A program made the position numbers and the translations under genes. The notes under the pieces were generated by a model. The model did not search any database and was not told the DNA's origin. It saw only the letters and a list, made by a program, of their open reading frames with translations. DNA of 64,000 nt from Leifsonia psychrotolerans (lineage in GTDB: Bacteria; Actinomycetota; Actinomycetes; Actinomycetales; Microbacteriaceae): contig NZ_JACCFM010000001.1 in NCBI RefSeq assembly GCF_013410665.1, positions 1,984,001 to 2,048,000 on the forward strand, given 5' to 3'. Below are positions 56,030-64,000 of the stretch, piece by piece. The first letter of the stretch is position 1; every line of letters starts with the position of its first letter.

Positions 56030-56389
56030 GTGCGCAGCATCTTGTTCGATTCTCCCCTCAGCCGGGTCGGCTATCTCTACGCGACAGCCGTGGGAATCAT
56101 CTGGGGGTCGATCTGGAGCACCGGTCGAGTGGAACGCCGAGGCGGCCTGATCATCTTTCGCGGCATGCCGAAATGGGCCTTTGGCCGTGGCGGCTCGTGC
56201 GTCGGGGGTTGCTACCTCACCAACCAGAACGTGTCTGACGATGTGCTCGAGCACGAAGCAATCCATAAACGTCAATGGCAACGCTACGGGATGGTCTTCC
56301 CGCTGCTCTACCTGATCGCGGGGCGTAACCCGTTGAAAAACCGGTGGGAGATCGAGGCCGGTCTCGAAAAGGGCGGGTACCTGCGATAG
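56030..56389 (+). CDS. Small protein with an HEAIH motif
   Basis: A 119-residue protein starting GTG 56030, 4 nt after the disulphide oxidoreductase stop, so translated with it. A single membrane segment is possible (YLYATAVGIIWGSIWST). The motif LEHEAIHKRQWQRYG (HEAIH, about residues 73-77) fits a zinc-binding HExxH, with the C-terminal EIEAGLEKGG giving a further Glu. This is the whole domain of a minimal metallopeptidase-like family; activity is unproven. Confidence 0.75.
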   Translation: MRSILFDSPLSRVGYLYATAVGIIWGSIWSTGRVERRGGLIIFRGMPKWAFGRGGSCVGGCYLTNQNVSDDVLEHEAIHKRQWQRYGMVFPLLYLIAGRNPLKNRWEIEAGLEKGGYLR

Positions 56390-56399
56390 CCGGTCACCC

Positions 56400-56436
56400 A
56401 CAGAGCCCGCCCAGACAGCGTCTGGACGGGCTCTGT
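56400..56436. terminator. Bidirectional terminator before catalase
   Basis: A 17-bp stem with one mismatch: ACAGAGCCCGCCCAGAC (56400-56416) against 56420-56436, with a 3-nt loop. It lies between the convergent small gene and the catalase gene, 11 nt after the first stop and 18 nt from the second. Confidence 0.85.
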
Positions 56437-56453
56437 CGATCTGCGCGTTGTTA

Positions 56454-57950
56454 TTACTCGGCGACGCCGACGTATTCGGCTTCTCCATCGACGGTTTCCG
56501 CGCCGCCCGTTGCGAGGTTCGCGCGCAGGCTCGCACCGAGTTCGGCGTCAACACTCGTCCAGTACCAGATTGCGCGCTCGCGCACCTCGGGACGGGTTAC
56601 CCCGCTGACGGCACCCGTGATGGTCTCGAGGAAGCGTGCCTTGGCCGCGTCGTCGAAGACCTCACGGTAGAGCGTTCCAGCCTGGCCGAAGTCGCTGTCG
56701 TCCGAACGCAGCTTCGCCGCAGCACGCACCAGCTCGCCGTCGCTCTCCCAGCTACCGGCACCGGCTGCCGCAGCATCCGCGACGGGGCCACCGAGCGAGT
56801 TCGGAGCGTAGACAGGTGCCGTCGTGGCGTTGAAGCCGTGACGGGCTGAGCCGTCCTGTGAGTAGTTGTTGACGGGCGACTTCGGTGCGTTCACCGGAAT
56901 CTGGTTGTAGTTCGTGCCCACGCGGTAGCGCTGCGCATCGGGGTAGCTGAACACACGAGCCATCAGCATCTTGTCGGGGCTGATGTCGATGCCCGGAACC
57001 GTGTTGGCCGGCGAGAATGCGGCCTGCTCGATCTCGGCGAAGAAGTTCTCGGGGTTGCGGTTCAGGGTGTGCGTCCCGACCTTGATCAGCGGGTAGTCCG
57101 CGTGCGGCCAGACCTTGGTGATATCGAACGGGTTGAAGCGGTAGGTCTTGCCGTCTTCATACGGCATGACCTGAACGTGCACGTCCCACGACGGGAAGTT
57201 GCCGGCCTCGATGGCCTCGTACAGGTCGCGACGGTAGTAGTCGGCGTCGGCACCGGCGATGAGCTCGGCCTCGGAGCCACCCATCTCGACGTTGCCCTGG
57301 TTGGAGGTGAAGTGGTACTTGACCCAGAAGCGCTCACCGGCGGCGTTGATCCACTGGTAGGTGTGCGAACCGAAGCCGGGCATTTCGCGCCAGGAGCGCG
57401 GCAGGCCTCGGTCACCCATCAAGTAGGTGACCTGGTGTGCGGATTCCGGCGAGAGGGTCCAGAAGTCCCACTGCATGTTGGCGTCGCGCAGGCCCGAGCC
57501 CGGCAGACGCTTCTGCGAGTGGATGAAGTCGGGGAACTTGATCCCATCGCGAATGAAGAACACCGGGGTGTTGTTTCCGACGATGTCGTAGTTGCCCTCG
57601 TCGGTGTAGAACTTCACCGAGAAGCCACGCACGTCGCGCCAGGTGTCGGGAGAGCCCTGCTCGCCGGCAACACTGGAGAAGCGCTGCAGGGTTTCGGTCA
57701 CAGCGCCCGGCTGGAACACCGCGGCACGGGTGTACATCGACACGTCGTCGGTGACCTCGAACGTACCGAATGCTCCGCCGCCCTTGGCGTGAACAATGCG
57801 CTCCGGGATACGCTCGCGGTTGAACTGAGCCAGCTTTTCGACCAGGTAACGGTCGTGCAGCGCGGTGGCGCCCTCGGTGCCGCTGGTCAGCGAGTGGTCG
57901 TCGCTCGGAACGGGAGTTCCAGTCTGGGTGGTGGTCGGTTCGGCAGTCAT
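56454..57950 (-). CDS. Catalase (monofunctional haem type)
   Basis: A 498-residue small-subunit catalase that breaks down H2O2. The catalytic His is in [16 protein letters not shown] (about residue 52), the Asn in [16 protein letters not shown], and the haem-ligand Tyr in [16 protein letters not shown]. Further family segments are [15 protein letters not shown] and [10 protein letters not shown]. Length and ends are standard. ATG 57950 with AGGAG upstream. It follows the FurA-like gene on the same strand by 46 nt and is likely co-transcribed and repressed by it. Confidence 0.96.
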   Translation of the reverse strand: MTAEPTTTQTGTPVPSDDHSLTSGTEGATALHDRYLVEKLAQFNRERIPERIVHAKGGGAFGTFEVTDDVSMYTRAAVFQPGAVTETLQRFSSVAGEQGSPDTWRDVRGFSVKFYTDEGNYDIVGNNTPVFFIRDGIKFPDFIHSQKRLPGSGLRDANMQWDFWTLSPESAHQVTYLMGDRGLPRSWREMPGFGSHTYQWINAAGERFWVKYHFTSNQGNVEMGGSEAELIAGADADYYRRDLYEAIEAGNFPSWDVHVQVMPYEDGKTYRFNPFDITKVWPHADYPLIKVGTHTLNRNPENFFAEIEQAAFSPANTVPGIDISPDKMLMARVFSYPDAQRYRVGTNYNQIPVNAPKSPVNNYSQDGSARHGFNATTAPVYAPNSLGGPVADAAAAGAGSWESDGELVRAAAKLRSDDSDFGQAGTLYREVFDDAAKARFLETITGAVSGVTRPEVRERAIWYWTSVDAELGASLRANLATGGAETVDGEAEYVGVAE

Positions 57951-57996
57951 TCTGCTCCTACTTGTTGATCGAAATGGGACGGATATGCGTACGAGT

Positions 57997-58458
57997 TCAG
58001 GCTGAGGTCGCGGCTTGGCACGAGGCACACAGACCCCAGAAGGTAACCTCGGCCTCGTGCACCACAAAGCCTGCCGCTGATCCTGTCGACTGTGCCGGGG
58101 TCAGACAGGGGGCCTCGCCCACGGCGCAATCGACGTCATGCACCGCAGTGCAGCGGGTGCAGACGAGATGGTGATGGTTGTCACCGACACGGCGCTCGTA
58201 GAGTGCGGCCGAACCGGCCGGCTCGATGCGTCGCACCAGGCCTGCAGCGGTGAAGGCCGCAAGCACACCATAGACGGCTTGCATCGAGGTGGCCGGCAAT
58301 TCGCGACTCACGGCCTCGAACATCACCTCGGCGCTTGAGTGCGGACGGGTCGATAACGCGGCTAAGACGGCCAACCGAGTCGCGGTGACCTTGAGGTCGA
58401 CGGCATGGATGCTGTCGGCGAACGAGTCTGCCGGCTGCCTTTCCTCTACCGTCTTCAT
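57997..58458 (-). CDS. Fur-family regulator (FurA-like), partner of catalase
   Basis: A 153-residue metalloregulator. The winged helix runs [20 protein letters not shown] to [20 protein letters not shown], and the dimerisation domain carries [17 protein letters not shown] with metal-binding His and Cys, and CASCQ near the C terminus as second Cys pair. FurA and PerR-type regulators of catalase share these. The start is ATG 58458; a GGGGGA immediately precedes it, so the leader is short. It is upstream of the catalase gene on one transcript, the furA-katG/katA arrangement known in actinobacteria. Confidence 0.93.
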   Translation of the reverse strand: MKTVEERQPADSFADSIHAVDLKVTATRLAVLAALSTRPHSSAEVMFEAVSRELPATSMQAVYGVLAAFTAAGLVRRIEPAGSAALYERRVGDNHHHLVCTRCTAVHDVDCAVGEAPCLTPAQSTGSAAGFVVHEAEVTFWGLCASCQAATSA

Positions 58459-58468
58459 TCCCCCAGAG

Positions 58469-58496
58469 TATCAAGTTGTTTTGATGAACTCAAGAC
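58469..58496. promoter_or_regulatory. AT-rich candidate Fur box and promoter of furA
   Basis: On the minus strand the region has TTGAGTTCATCAAAACAACT followed by TGATA, the only AT-rich patch in front of the gene. Two near-repeats TTGAGTT and TCAAGTT suggest a FurA site for autoregulation. The match to a consensus is not checked. Confidence 0.45.
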
Positions 58497-58548
58497 AACC
58501 CCCCGCTTGGCGCGCCGCCTTCAGAGAGGAAGTTGCTCTTACTGCGCG

Positions 58549-60150
58549 TCAGTCGCGGCGGTGGGTGTCGGTGCGGTGCCGGTTGGCGTCGCGCCAGGTG
58601 CGGCTCGGGTCGATCCAGGCCGGTGCCTTCACCTGGGGGCGGCCGTTGACCATGAGGATCTCCCAGCCGGACGTTTCGATGGTGTGATGATGTCGCCAAC
58701 ACAACGCCACACCATTGTCGACCTCGGTAACGCCACCTTTGCTCCAGGGGATCACGTGATGAAACTCGAGCCACTGTGCGGGGGCATCACAGCCGGGAAC
58801 GCCGCAGCCGCCGTCGCGGGCGAGGATCGCCCGGCGTTGGGCACGGTTGAACAGTCGTTGCGGATCGGTCAGCGTCAGAACCTCACCATTCGGACCGAAC
58901 AGAACCGTTTGGGTGCCTCCGGCACACATCATCTGATCCACCGTGCGAAGCGAGATCGGGGCGTCGACGCCATCGATCCAGCCGACACCACGACCGGCTT
59001 CAATATCGTTCACGTTCACATGCACCACCACCGTCGGCGGTGCACCACCAATGCTGGGCGTGCTGTCGGCCTGGGCCAGCTGGGTGAACATGCCGCGCAG
59101 AATATCGGCCCGCTTCTCACCAGCGGTGCGGGTGTCGACGTCATCGAACTCATGCCCGGCCAACCCGGGAAGAGGAGCCTCGGCTGAGGCTGGACCCTGA
59201 CCGTGGTCGTCATGGTCACGGTCGTGGTCGTGGTCGTCGTTCAGGTCTTGTCCGTCTAGCTCGGCGCGGTCGTCGCGTGCCTGGTCGCGGGCTTGCTCGG
59301 CGGCCGTCGGAAACGCGGGAGTCTTTCGGGCGGCAATGAACGCGTCGAAGGTGAGGTTCATGATTCCGTACAGATCAGGAGTCACCCCGCCCCGCACCGG
59401 ATACACACCGTCTTTGAAACGGCCGAAACTGATCGTGCTCGTCGCCTCAACCTCGACCTCATTCGGCGCCACCCCGTCGGGGTCCAGCGCCGCCTGCCAC
59501 TGCAACATCTGCACCCGCATCGAGTCCGCCGAGAACGCAAAGCCCGCGCCCGGCTCACCCTCATTCTCAGCCGTAATCGTGCCCGTCGCCGCTCCCACCA
59601 GAGCGCGTTCCGCAGCCGCAAGATCATCGGGGGCAACGCGCGGGGAGATCTCGGCCAGACCGGACATGATCACCTCCGCCGCATCCACCCCCAGCAAGCC
59701 CGAAGCGACCGCGGCACCCACCGTGGGGAACAGTGCGGGGATGATCGTGCCGACGTGTTGCGTGTCCCGCATTCGCAGGCCGAGGGCGCTGCGCCGTTTC
59801 GCTTCCCGGCCGGAGATTCGGGTGACCCGGGTGATCAGGTCGATGCCACTGGTGCAGCCCCGCTTCGCCGCGAGGGAGTCCCGGCCCAGCCACCGGCCGG
59901 AGCGTTCCTCGACCGTCGCCGCCACAGCCACCCGGCCGGCATCAACCAGCCGGCCCACACCCTCGAACGCACCGAGCACCCCGAGGAGGTCGTCGTCGGT
60001 GAACCGGTCGGGGCTGACGGTGCCGAGCACTGCCAGAGAAGAGCGGGCCTGTTCGACCGCCGCCAGCACCATGGCCGCGGTCGGTGCCGACGCACCCGAG
60101 GCGGGTGTCGGCTCCGAGGCGGAGACGGGGGGTGGGGAGGTGATTGACAT
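58549..60150 (-). CDS. DUF222/HNH endonuclease
   Basis: A 533-residue protein of the actinobacterial DUF222-HNH group. DUF222 is the N-terminal half (TDDDLLGVLGAFEGVGRLVD, GRWLGRDSLAAKRGCTSGID) and the HNH nuclease the C terminus: CGVPGCDAPAQWLEFHHVIP then WSKGGVTEVDNGVALCWRHH. A His/Asp-rich stretch (NDDHDHDRDHDDHGQG) joins them. ATG 60150 is chosen because MSITSPPPVSASEP follows. Such genes are often numerous and linked with repeats or mobility; the REP-like array is directly upstream. Function unproven. Confidence 0.92.
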   Translation of the reverse strand: MSITSPPPVSASEPTPASGASAPTAAMVLAAVEQARSSLAVLGTVSPDRFTDDDLLGVLGAFEGVGRLVDAGRVAVAATVEERSGRWLGRDSLAAKRGCTSGIDLITRVTRISGREAKRRSALGLRMRDTQHVGTIIPALFPTVGAAVASGLLGVDAAEVIMSGLAEISPRVAPDDLAAAERALVGAATGTITAENEGEPGAGFAFSADSMRVQMLQWQAALDPDGVAPNEVEVEATSTISFGRFKDGVYPVRGGVTPDLYGIMNLTFDAFIAARKTPAFPTAAEQARDQARDDRAELDGQDLNDDHDHDRDHDDHGQGPASAEAPLPGLAGHEFDDVDTRTAGEKRADILRGMFTQLAQADSTPSIGGAPPTVVVHVNVNDIEAGRGVGWIDGVDAPISLRTVDQMMCAGGTQTVLFGPNGEVLTLTDPQRLFNRAQRRAILARDGGCGVPGCDAPAQWLEFHHVIPWSKGGVTEVDNGVALCWRHHHTIETSGWEILMVNGRPQVKAPAWIDPSRTWRDANRHRTDTHRRD

Positions 60151-60525
60151 AGCTCTATTCTCCCAAAGAACGAACACGATTACGAGCTTTTCTCAGTATC
60201 GGTGCATAAGTGATCGAAACTGCATCTGTGGAGGGATCGAGAACTTGAACCGGCCGAGACCTCGGCCATGGGTCTCGAGGGTGGCTCGCGGGATCTCGAC
60301 ACGCTCGATCAGCGGAAGGGTAAGGACTCGATTACCGAACCGTGGGTCGAGCGTGCCGAGACCTTGGTCCCCCAGTTTCGAGGTCGGCTGACGGGATCTC
60401 GACACGCTCGATCAGCGGAGTGGGCTGGATCTGCGGAGGGGTGCGGGATCGCGCGACAATCCGTGGGTCGAGCTTGTCGAGACCCCGCCCCTGGTCTCGA
60501 GGGTGGCTCGCGGGATCTCGACAGG

Positions 60526-60579
60526 CTCGATCAGCGGGGCGGGCTCGATCAGCGGGGCGGGCTCGATCAACGGGGCGGC
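60526..60579 (+). repeat. 18-bp tandem repeat block 1 (3 copies)
   Basis: CTCGATCAGCGGGGCGGG at 60526 and 60544, and a variant at 60562, within the REP-like array. Confidence 0.85.
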
Positions 60580-60817
60580 CTCGATCTGTGGAGGAGTGCG
60601 GTCGATCACCGACCCGTGGGTCGAGCTTGTCGAGACCTCGGTCCCCCAGATTCGAGGTCGGCTGACGGGATCTCGACACGCTCGATCAGCGGGGTGGGCT
60701 CGATCAGCGGGAGGGGTCGAGCGACGAGAGGGGTGCGGGTCGATCGCCGAAGCGTCGGTCGAGCTTGTCGAGACCACGCCCCCCGGTCTCGAGGGTGGCT
60801 TACGGGATCTCGACGAG

Positions 60818-60907
60818 CTCGATCAACGGGGTGGGCTCGATCAACGGGGTGGGCTCGATCAACGGGGTGGGCTCGATCAACGGGGTGGGCTCGATCAACA
60901 GTGCGGG
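60818..60907 (+). repeat. 18-bp tandem repeat block 2 (5 copies)
   Basis: Four exact copies of CTCGATCAACGGGGTGGG (60818, 60836, 60854, 60872) and a degenerate fifth at 60890, at the right end of the REP-like array. Copy number is probably strain-variable. Confidence 0.9.
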
Positions 60908-60924
60908 GTCGACCCACGGGGCCA

Positions 60925-62352
60925 CTACGCCAGCGGAGGAACCCGATTCTGCCACTGAAAATGCTGTTCCAGCTGCGCACCCAGCGCCAACAGCGTGTGC
61001 TCCCCGCCAGGCCGACCGATCAACTGCACACCCATCGGCAGACCGTCATCGGTCTGGTGAATGGGCAGCACGATAGCGGGCAGTCCCGACACGTTGACCA
61101 TCGACGTAAACGGGGTGTACTGCACCTGCTGGGCAAAGTTCCGTTCCCCGTCGACCGCGTCGTACCAGCCGATCGGGCGCGGGGTGAGCGCGAGCGCCGG
61201 GGTGAGCACGGCGTCGAAACGAGAAAGCTGCTCGATGAACGAACGCTCGTAGAGCGCAAGCGCCGAAAGTGCCTCGGCGAGTTGTCGCGCCGAAAGTTCG
61301 CGTCCTCGATACAGCAGCCACCGAGTCAGCGGCTCAAGCAGCTGCTCCTGGTCGTCGCCCTCCGCGGGGATGCCCGCAGCCCCAGCCTGCCAAATCGTGC
61401 GAAACGCCGGCGCATAACTCGCGTCAGAAACCAGGGCTGCCTCTTGCAGGCCATGGCCGAGGCCGGCCAGGGCATCGGCCGCGATGGCCAACGCCTGGCG
61501 GGCCTCCACCGAGATCGCGATGTCGTAGGCATCATCCCAGGCCGACGTGGTCATGACGCCGAGCTGGAACCGCCCCTCACCGCGGATGGCGGAGGCAAGA
61601 AACGGTCCTTCCTCGCCCGGTGCACGCAGGGCGAAATGGTGGTCGGGATGGCCGCCGCGCGGGGTGACCATTGCGTCAAACAGCAGCGCGGCATCCGCTA
61701 CGGTGCGAGCGAGCGGCCCGGCCACCGGCAGGCCCGCGAGTTTGTCGATGCCGGATGCCGCTGGAATACGTCCGCGAGACGGTTTGAGGCCGACCAGGCC
61801 ACAGGCCGCAGCGGGAATTCGAACAGAACCGCCACCGTCTGAGCCGGGCGAGAACGGCAGCAGCCGAGCCGCAACGGCGACGGCCGCTCCCCCACTCGAC
61901 CCGCCAGCACCCAGGTCACGGTTCCACGGGTTACGCGCGGGAGGCCCCGCAAGCGTTTCGGTGTAGGACGGAAGCCCGAACTCGGGCGTCGCGGTCTTGC
62001 CGAGGCTCACCCCGCCCGCGTCGTCGAGTGCCTGCACAAGCTCGTCGGAGCGGTCGGGCACGAAACCCTCCATGAGCCGCGAGCCGAAATGGGTCGGCAC
62101 GCCAGCACGCAGCTGCAGATCTTTGTCGGCGAAGGGCAGCCCCCACAGCGGCACCTCGGGGGCGACCTCGGTCTCGACGAAGCGGGCGCGTTCCCGGGCG
62201 GCGTCGGCCGTCACCGTCACAAACGCACCCACACCGGGATTCTGCGCTTCGATGCGGGCCAGGTAGTGCTCGGTGAGCTCCACGACACCGACCTGCCTGC
62301 GCTGCAGTGCGCTCCACTGCTCCAGGGCACTCAATTCATGTAGTTCCGCCAT
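60925..62352 (-). CDS. Amidase (amidase-signature family)
   Basis: A 475-residue hydrolase that cleaves amide bonds by the Ser-cisSer-Lys triad. The Lys is in WGLPFADKDLQLRAGV (about residue 76), the cis-Ser in GAGGSSGGAAVAVAAR and the nucleophile Ser in SDGGGSVRIPAAACGLVGLK. Near the C terminus PRPIGWYDAVDGE and GLPAIVLPIHQTDDGLPMGV are typical. Start ATG 62352. It lies upstream of the REP-like array and about 60 nt from the sugar permease gene. Substrate is not known; family members range from aryl amides to Glu-tRNA-Gln. Confidence 0.93.
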   Translation of the reverse strand: MAELHELSALEQWSALQRRQVGVVELTEHYLARIEAQNPGVGAFVTVTADAARERARFVETEVAPEVPLWGLPFADKDLQLRAGVPTHFGSRLMEGFVPDRSDELVQALDDAGGVSLGKTATPEFGLPSYTETLAGPPARNPWNRDLGAGGSSGGAAVAVAARLLPFSPGSDGGGSVRIPAAACGLVGLKPSRGRIPAASGIDKLAGLPVAGPLARTVADAALLFDAMVTPRGGHPDHHFALRAPGEEGPFLASAIRGEGRFQLGVMTTSAWDDAYDIAISVEARQALAIAADALAGLGHGLQEAALVSDASYAPAFRTIWQAGAAGIPAEGDDQEQLLEPLTRWLLYRGRELSARQLAEALSALALYERSFIEQLSRFDAVLTPALALTPRPIGWYDAVDGERNFAQQVQYTPFTSMVNVSGLPAIVLPIHQTDDGLPMGVQLIGRPGGEHTLLALGAQLEQHFQWQNRVPPLA

Positions 62353-62412
62353 ACGACGAGCCTAGTCAGGCGGCGCTCCCGGTCGACGACCAGGCTGCGC
62401 GCGCGTGTCTCC

Positions 62413-63300
62413 CTACTTATTGGTGCCCTGCGAGACGGATCCCTGCAGCTGGCGCTGGAAGATCAGGTAGACGACAAGCACCGGAATCACGGTGATCACA
62501 ACGGCGGCGTAGAGCGCCCCGAAGTCCACGGAATACCCGGCCTGCGAAGCGAACTGGGCCATTCCCTGCGTCAGCACATAGTTCTGCGGGTCGGTGTTCA
62601 ACGCGACGGGCAAGAGGAACTGGTTCCACAGGCCGACGAAGTTCAGAATTGCCACCGTCGCCAATCCAGGACGGGCCATGGGCAGCATGACCTGGAAGAA
62701 CGTGCGCCACTCCCCCGCCCCATCAAGCGCTGCGGCCTCGGCAATCGAGGTGGACAGCGATTTGAAGAAAGCAAAGAGGAAGAACACGGTGAACGGAAAG
62801 GCGAATGCCGCATACGTGACGATCAATCCCGGCAGCGTGTTCAGGATGCCGAGGCTTTGCAGCACGAAGAACAGGGGCACGATCGCCAAAAAGATCGGGA
62901 AGGTCAGACCCGCCAGCATCAGATAGTAGATCGCTCGGCTGCCCGGAAACTGGAACCGTGCCAGTACATACGCCGACATCGCCCCGAAGAGCATGGTGAG
63001 CACGAGGGCGCCGAACACGACGATGATCGAGTTGACGAAGAAGCTTCCGATGCCGGCGATTGACCAGGCGTTCACATAGTTGTCGAAATTGAATTGCGTG
63101 GGCAACGTGAACGGAGATTGCAGCACCTGCTTGCTCGTCTTGAACGACGACATGATCGTCCAGAGCAGTGGCAAGACGACGATCAACGTCCAGAACGTTA
63201 AGAGTGTGTGGGAAACCGTGCCGACAACTCTGTCGCCCGTGCGGTTTACCCGCGCCTGCGCACCGCGCGGCGGCGCATCCTTCTTCTGTGTGAGTGTCAT
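62413..63300 (-). CDS. ABC sugar transporter permease (MalG type)
   Basis: A 295-residue inner-membrane subunit with six transmembrane segments, starting with a hydrophobic segment (TVSHTLLTFWTLIVVLPLLW) and holding the cytoplasmic EAA loop in EAAALDGAGEWRTFFQVMLP. It is the second permease of a carbohydrate ABC importer (CUT1 group). Its ATG at 63300 overlaps the first permease stop by ATGA. The binding protein and ATPase are not in the window; CUT1 systems often share one ATPase encoded elsewhere. Confidence 0.92.
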   Translation of the reverse strand: MTLTQKKDAPPRGAQARVNRTGDRVVGTVSHTLLTFWTLIVVLPLLWTIMSSFKTSKQVLQSPFTLPTQFNFDNYVNAWSIAGIGSFFVNSIIVVFGALVLTMLFGAMSAYVLARFQFPGSRAIYYLMLAGLTFPIFLAIVPLFFVLQSLGILNTLPGLIVTYAAFAFPFTVFFLFAFFKSLSTSIAEAAALDGAGEWRTFFQVMLPMARPGLATVAILNFVGLWNQFLLPVALNTDPQNYVLTQGMAQFASQAGYSVDFGALYAAVVITVIPVLVVYLIFQRQLQGSVSQGTNK

Positions 63301-64000
63301 TCCGCCACTTCGTTATTTCCGCCGGTGATTCGGTTCACGAGGAACACTGCACCGGCAAACAGGAGGGTGATCGCGGCCAAGATGACGCCCATTGCGCAGG
63401 CGTAACCGAACTGGCCCTTGGTGAACGCCGTGGTGAACAGCTGCTGCGACATCACGAGCGTCGAGTTCGCCGGCCCGCCACCGGGCTCCAGAGCCGCCAT
63501 ATAGACAAAAGCATCAAGGGCGAGGATGCCCATATAGATGTAGGCGGTCTGAATGTTGTCTCGGATCAGGGGGATCGTGATGGTCACCGCCGTGCGGAAC
63601 CGCCCGGCGCCGTCGATGCGGGCGGCCTCATAGATCTCTGCGGGCACGCCTTTGATCGCCGCGACGAACAACACCATGTAGAAGCCAACCAGGCCCCAGA
63701 CAATCACAAACATGACGGCAGGCATCGCGACACCCTTGGTGCCCAGCCACGCGAACGACTCGAACTGATCGAGGCCGAGCCCCGTGAGAATCCCGTTCAG
63801 CAGCCCGCTACTCGGGTCATAGATCTGGCCCCACATGATGCCGATCACGATGGCGGGAATCACGTACGGGAAGAACGAAACGACACGGTAGATGCTGGAG
63901 TTGCGCAAGCCCCGGACCGGACCGCTACTCGGGCCGCCCACCGTCACCAGTGACGCCAGAATCAGTGCGAGCCCGATGGTGACAATCGGCAACACGAGAG
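63297..64000 (-). CDS. ABC sugar transporter permease (MalF type), 5' end outside window
   Basis: The C-terminal ~234 residues of the first permease. The frame runs on past 63995 to the end of the window, so the GTG at 63995 is not the true start. Membrane segments IYRVVSFFPYVIPAIVIGIM, PAVMFVIVWGLVGFYMVLFV and YACAMGVILAAITLLFAGAV are seen, and the EAA loop in EAARIDGAGRFRTAVTITIP. With the downstream MalG-type gene it makes the heterodimeric channel of a CUT1 carbohydrate importer. The substrate-binding protein gene is expected just outside the window. Confidence 0.92.
   Translation of the reverse strand, partial: LVLPIVTIGLALILASLVTVGGPSSGPVRGLRNSSIYRVVSFFPYVIPAIVIGIMWGQIYDPSSGLLNGILTGLGLDQFESFAWLGTKGVAMPAVMFVIVWGLVGFYMVLFVAAIKGVPAEIYEAARIDGAGRFRTAVTITIPLIRDNIQTAYIYMGILALDAFVYMAALEPGGGPANSTLVMSQQLFTTAFTKGQFGYACAMGVILAAITLLFAGAVFLVNRITGGNNEVAE

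Larger units (their letters stand above)
60240..60924. repeat. REP-like repeat array
   Basis: A 0.7-kb non-coding array between two minus-strand genes. It alternates two head types: type A GGTCTCGAGGGTGGCT at about 60271, 60493 and 60785, and type B CGAGGTCGGCTGACGG at about 60379 and 60653. Each leads to GATCTCGACACGCTCGATC-like units that are inverted by GGTCGAGCTTGTCGAGACC-like tails (about 60345, 60467, 60618 and 60758), so each cycle forms an imperfect hairpin. Within the cycles lie 18-bp tandem blocks CTCGATCARCGGGGYGGG. Confidence 0.85.

Noticed and set aside
60818..60907. CRISPR array
   Set aside because: The 18-bp units are directly joined with no spacers, and no cas genes are in the window.

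Overview
The window is high-GC actinobacterial chromosome, most likely from the Microbacteriaceae (Leifsonia, Cryobacterium or Salinibacterium type). The grounds are the gene order argS ... lysA-hom-thrC-thrB-rho-prfA, an RG-rich insertion in Rho, many GTG starts, a DUF222/HNH protein, a furA-catalase pair, MshA/MshB-like genes and TCGAG-rich REP-type repeats. No species is assigned.

1-16 kb is a conserved core block. After the tail of an amidohydrolase come, on the minus strand, argS with an LmeA-like lipid-binding protein, then lysA-hom-thrC-thrB (aspartate-family amino acids, all joined by 1-4 nt stop/start overlaps) and rho-prfA. Three small genes, two of them membrane-anchored tandem paralogues, sit between lysA and the LmeA gene. 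A lipoprotein and tRNA-Arg(CCG) end the block.

16.33-22.16 kb is a mobile element directly 3' of the tRNA. It starts TGTCACGTGCCA (16332), ends TGGCACGTGACA (22157), is flanked by CTTTT on both sides, and carries repeated ~20-bp boxes at both ends. These are hallmarks of a Tn7/Tn402/Tn552-type transposon. A second left end begins at 22163, right after the second CTTTT. Inside are a membrane protein, an IS3-family insertion with its own inverted repeats and a candidate -1 frameshift site, a frameshifted rve-type transposase remnant, a P-loop ATPase next to a membrane-anchored protein (a candidate defence or transposition pair), and a VOC-protein pseudogene.

22-30 kb is accessory: HspR-like regulator with Hsp20, a cupin-XRE regulator divergent from an FAD oxidoreductase and methyltransferase with a palindromic operator, a frameshifted DHFR-like gene, an M24 peptidase, and a membrane-protein gene split by one TGA.

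30-57 kb is mostly housekeeping and small-operon content: GlcD-like oxidase, PPOX protein, hydrolase, acetyltransferase, lipoproteins, ArsR-SRPBCC operon with an operator over the start codon, membrane protein with YtrA-type GntR regulator, ABC-F protein, RNA 2H phosphoesterase, GH114-like protein overlapping a cation/proton antiporter tail to tail, glycosyltransferase plus PIG-L deacetylase, an orphan restriction-endonuclease-like gene, ROK regulator with Gfo/Idh/MocA oxidoreductase, 2OG-Fe(II) oxygenase, TPM protein with PspA, and several oxidoreductases.

56-64 kb holds furA-catalase, a DUF222/HNH endonuclease, a 0.7-kb array of REP-like repeats with 18-bp tandem blocks, an amidase, and two ABC sugar permease genes, the second running off the window.
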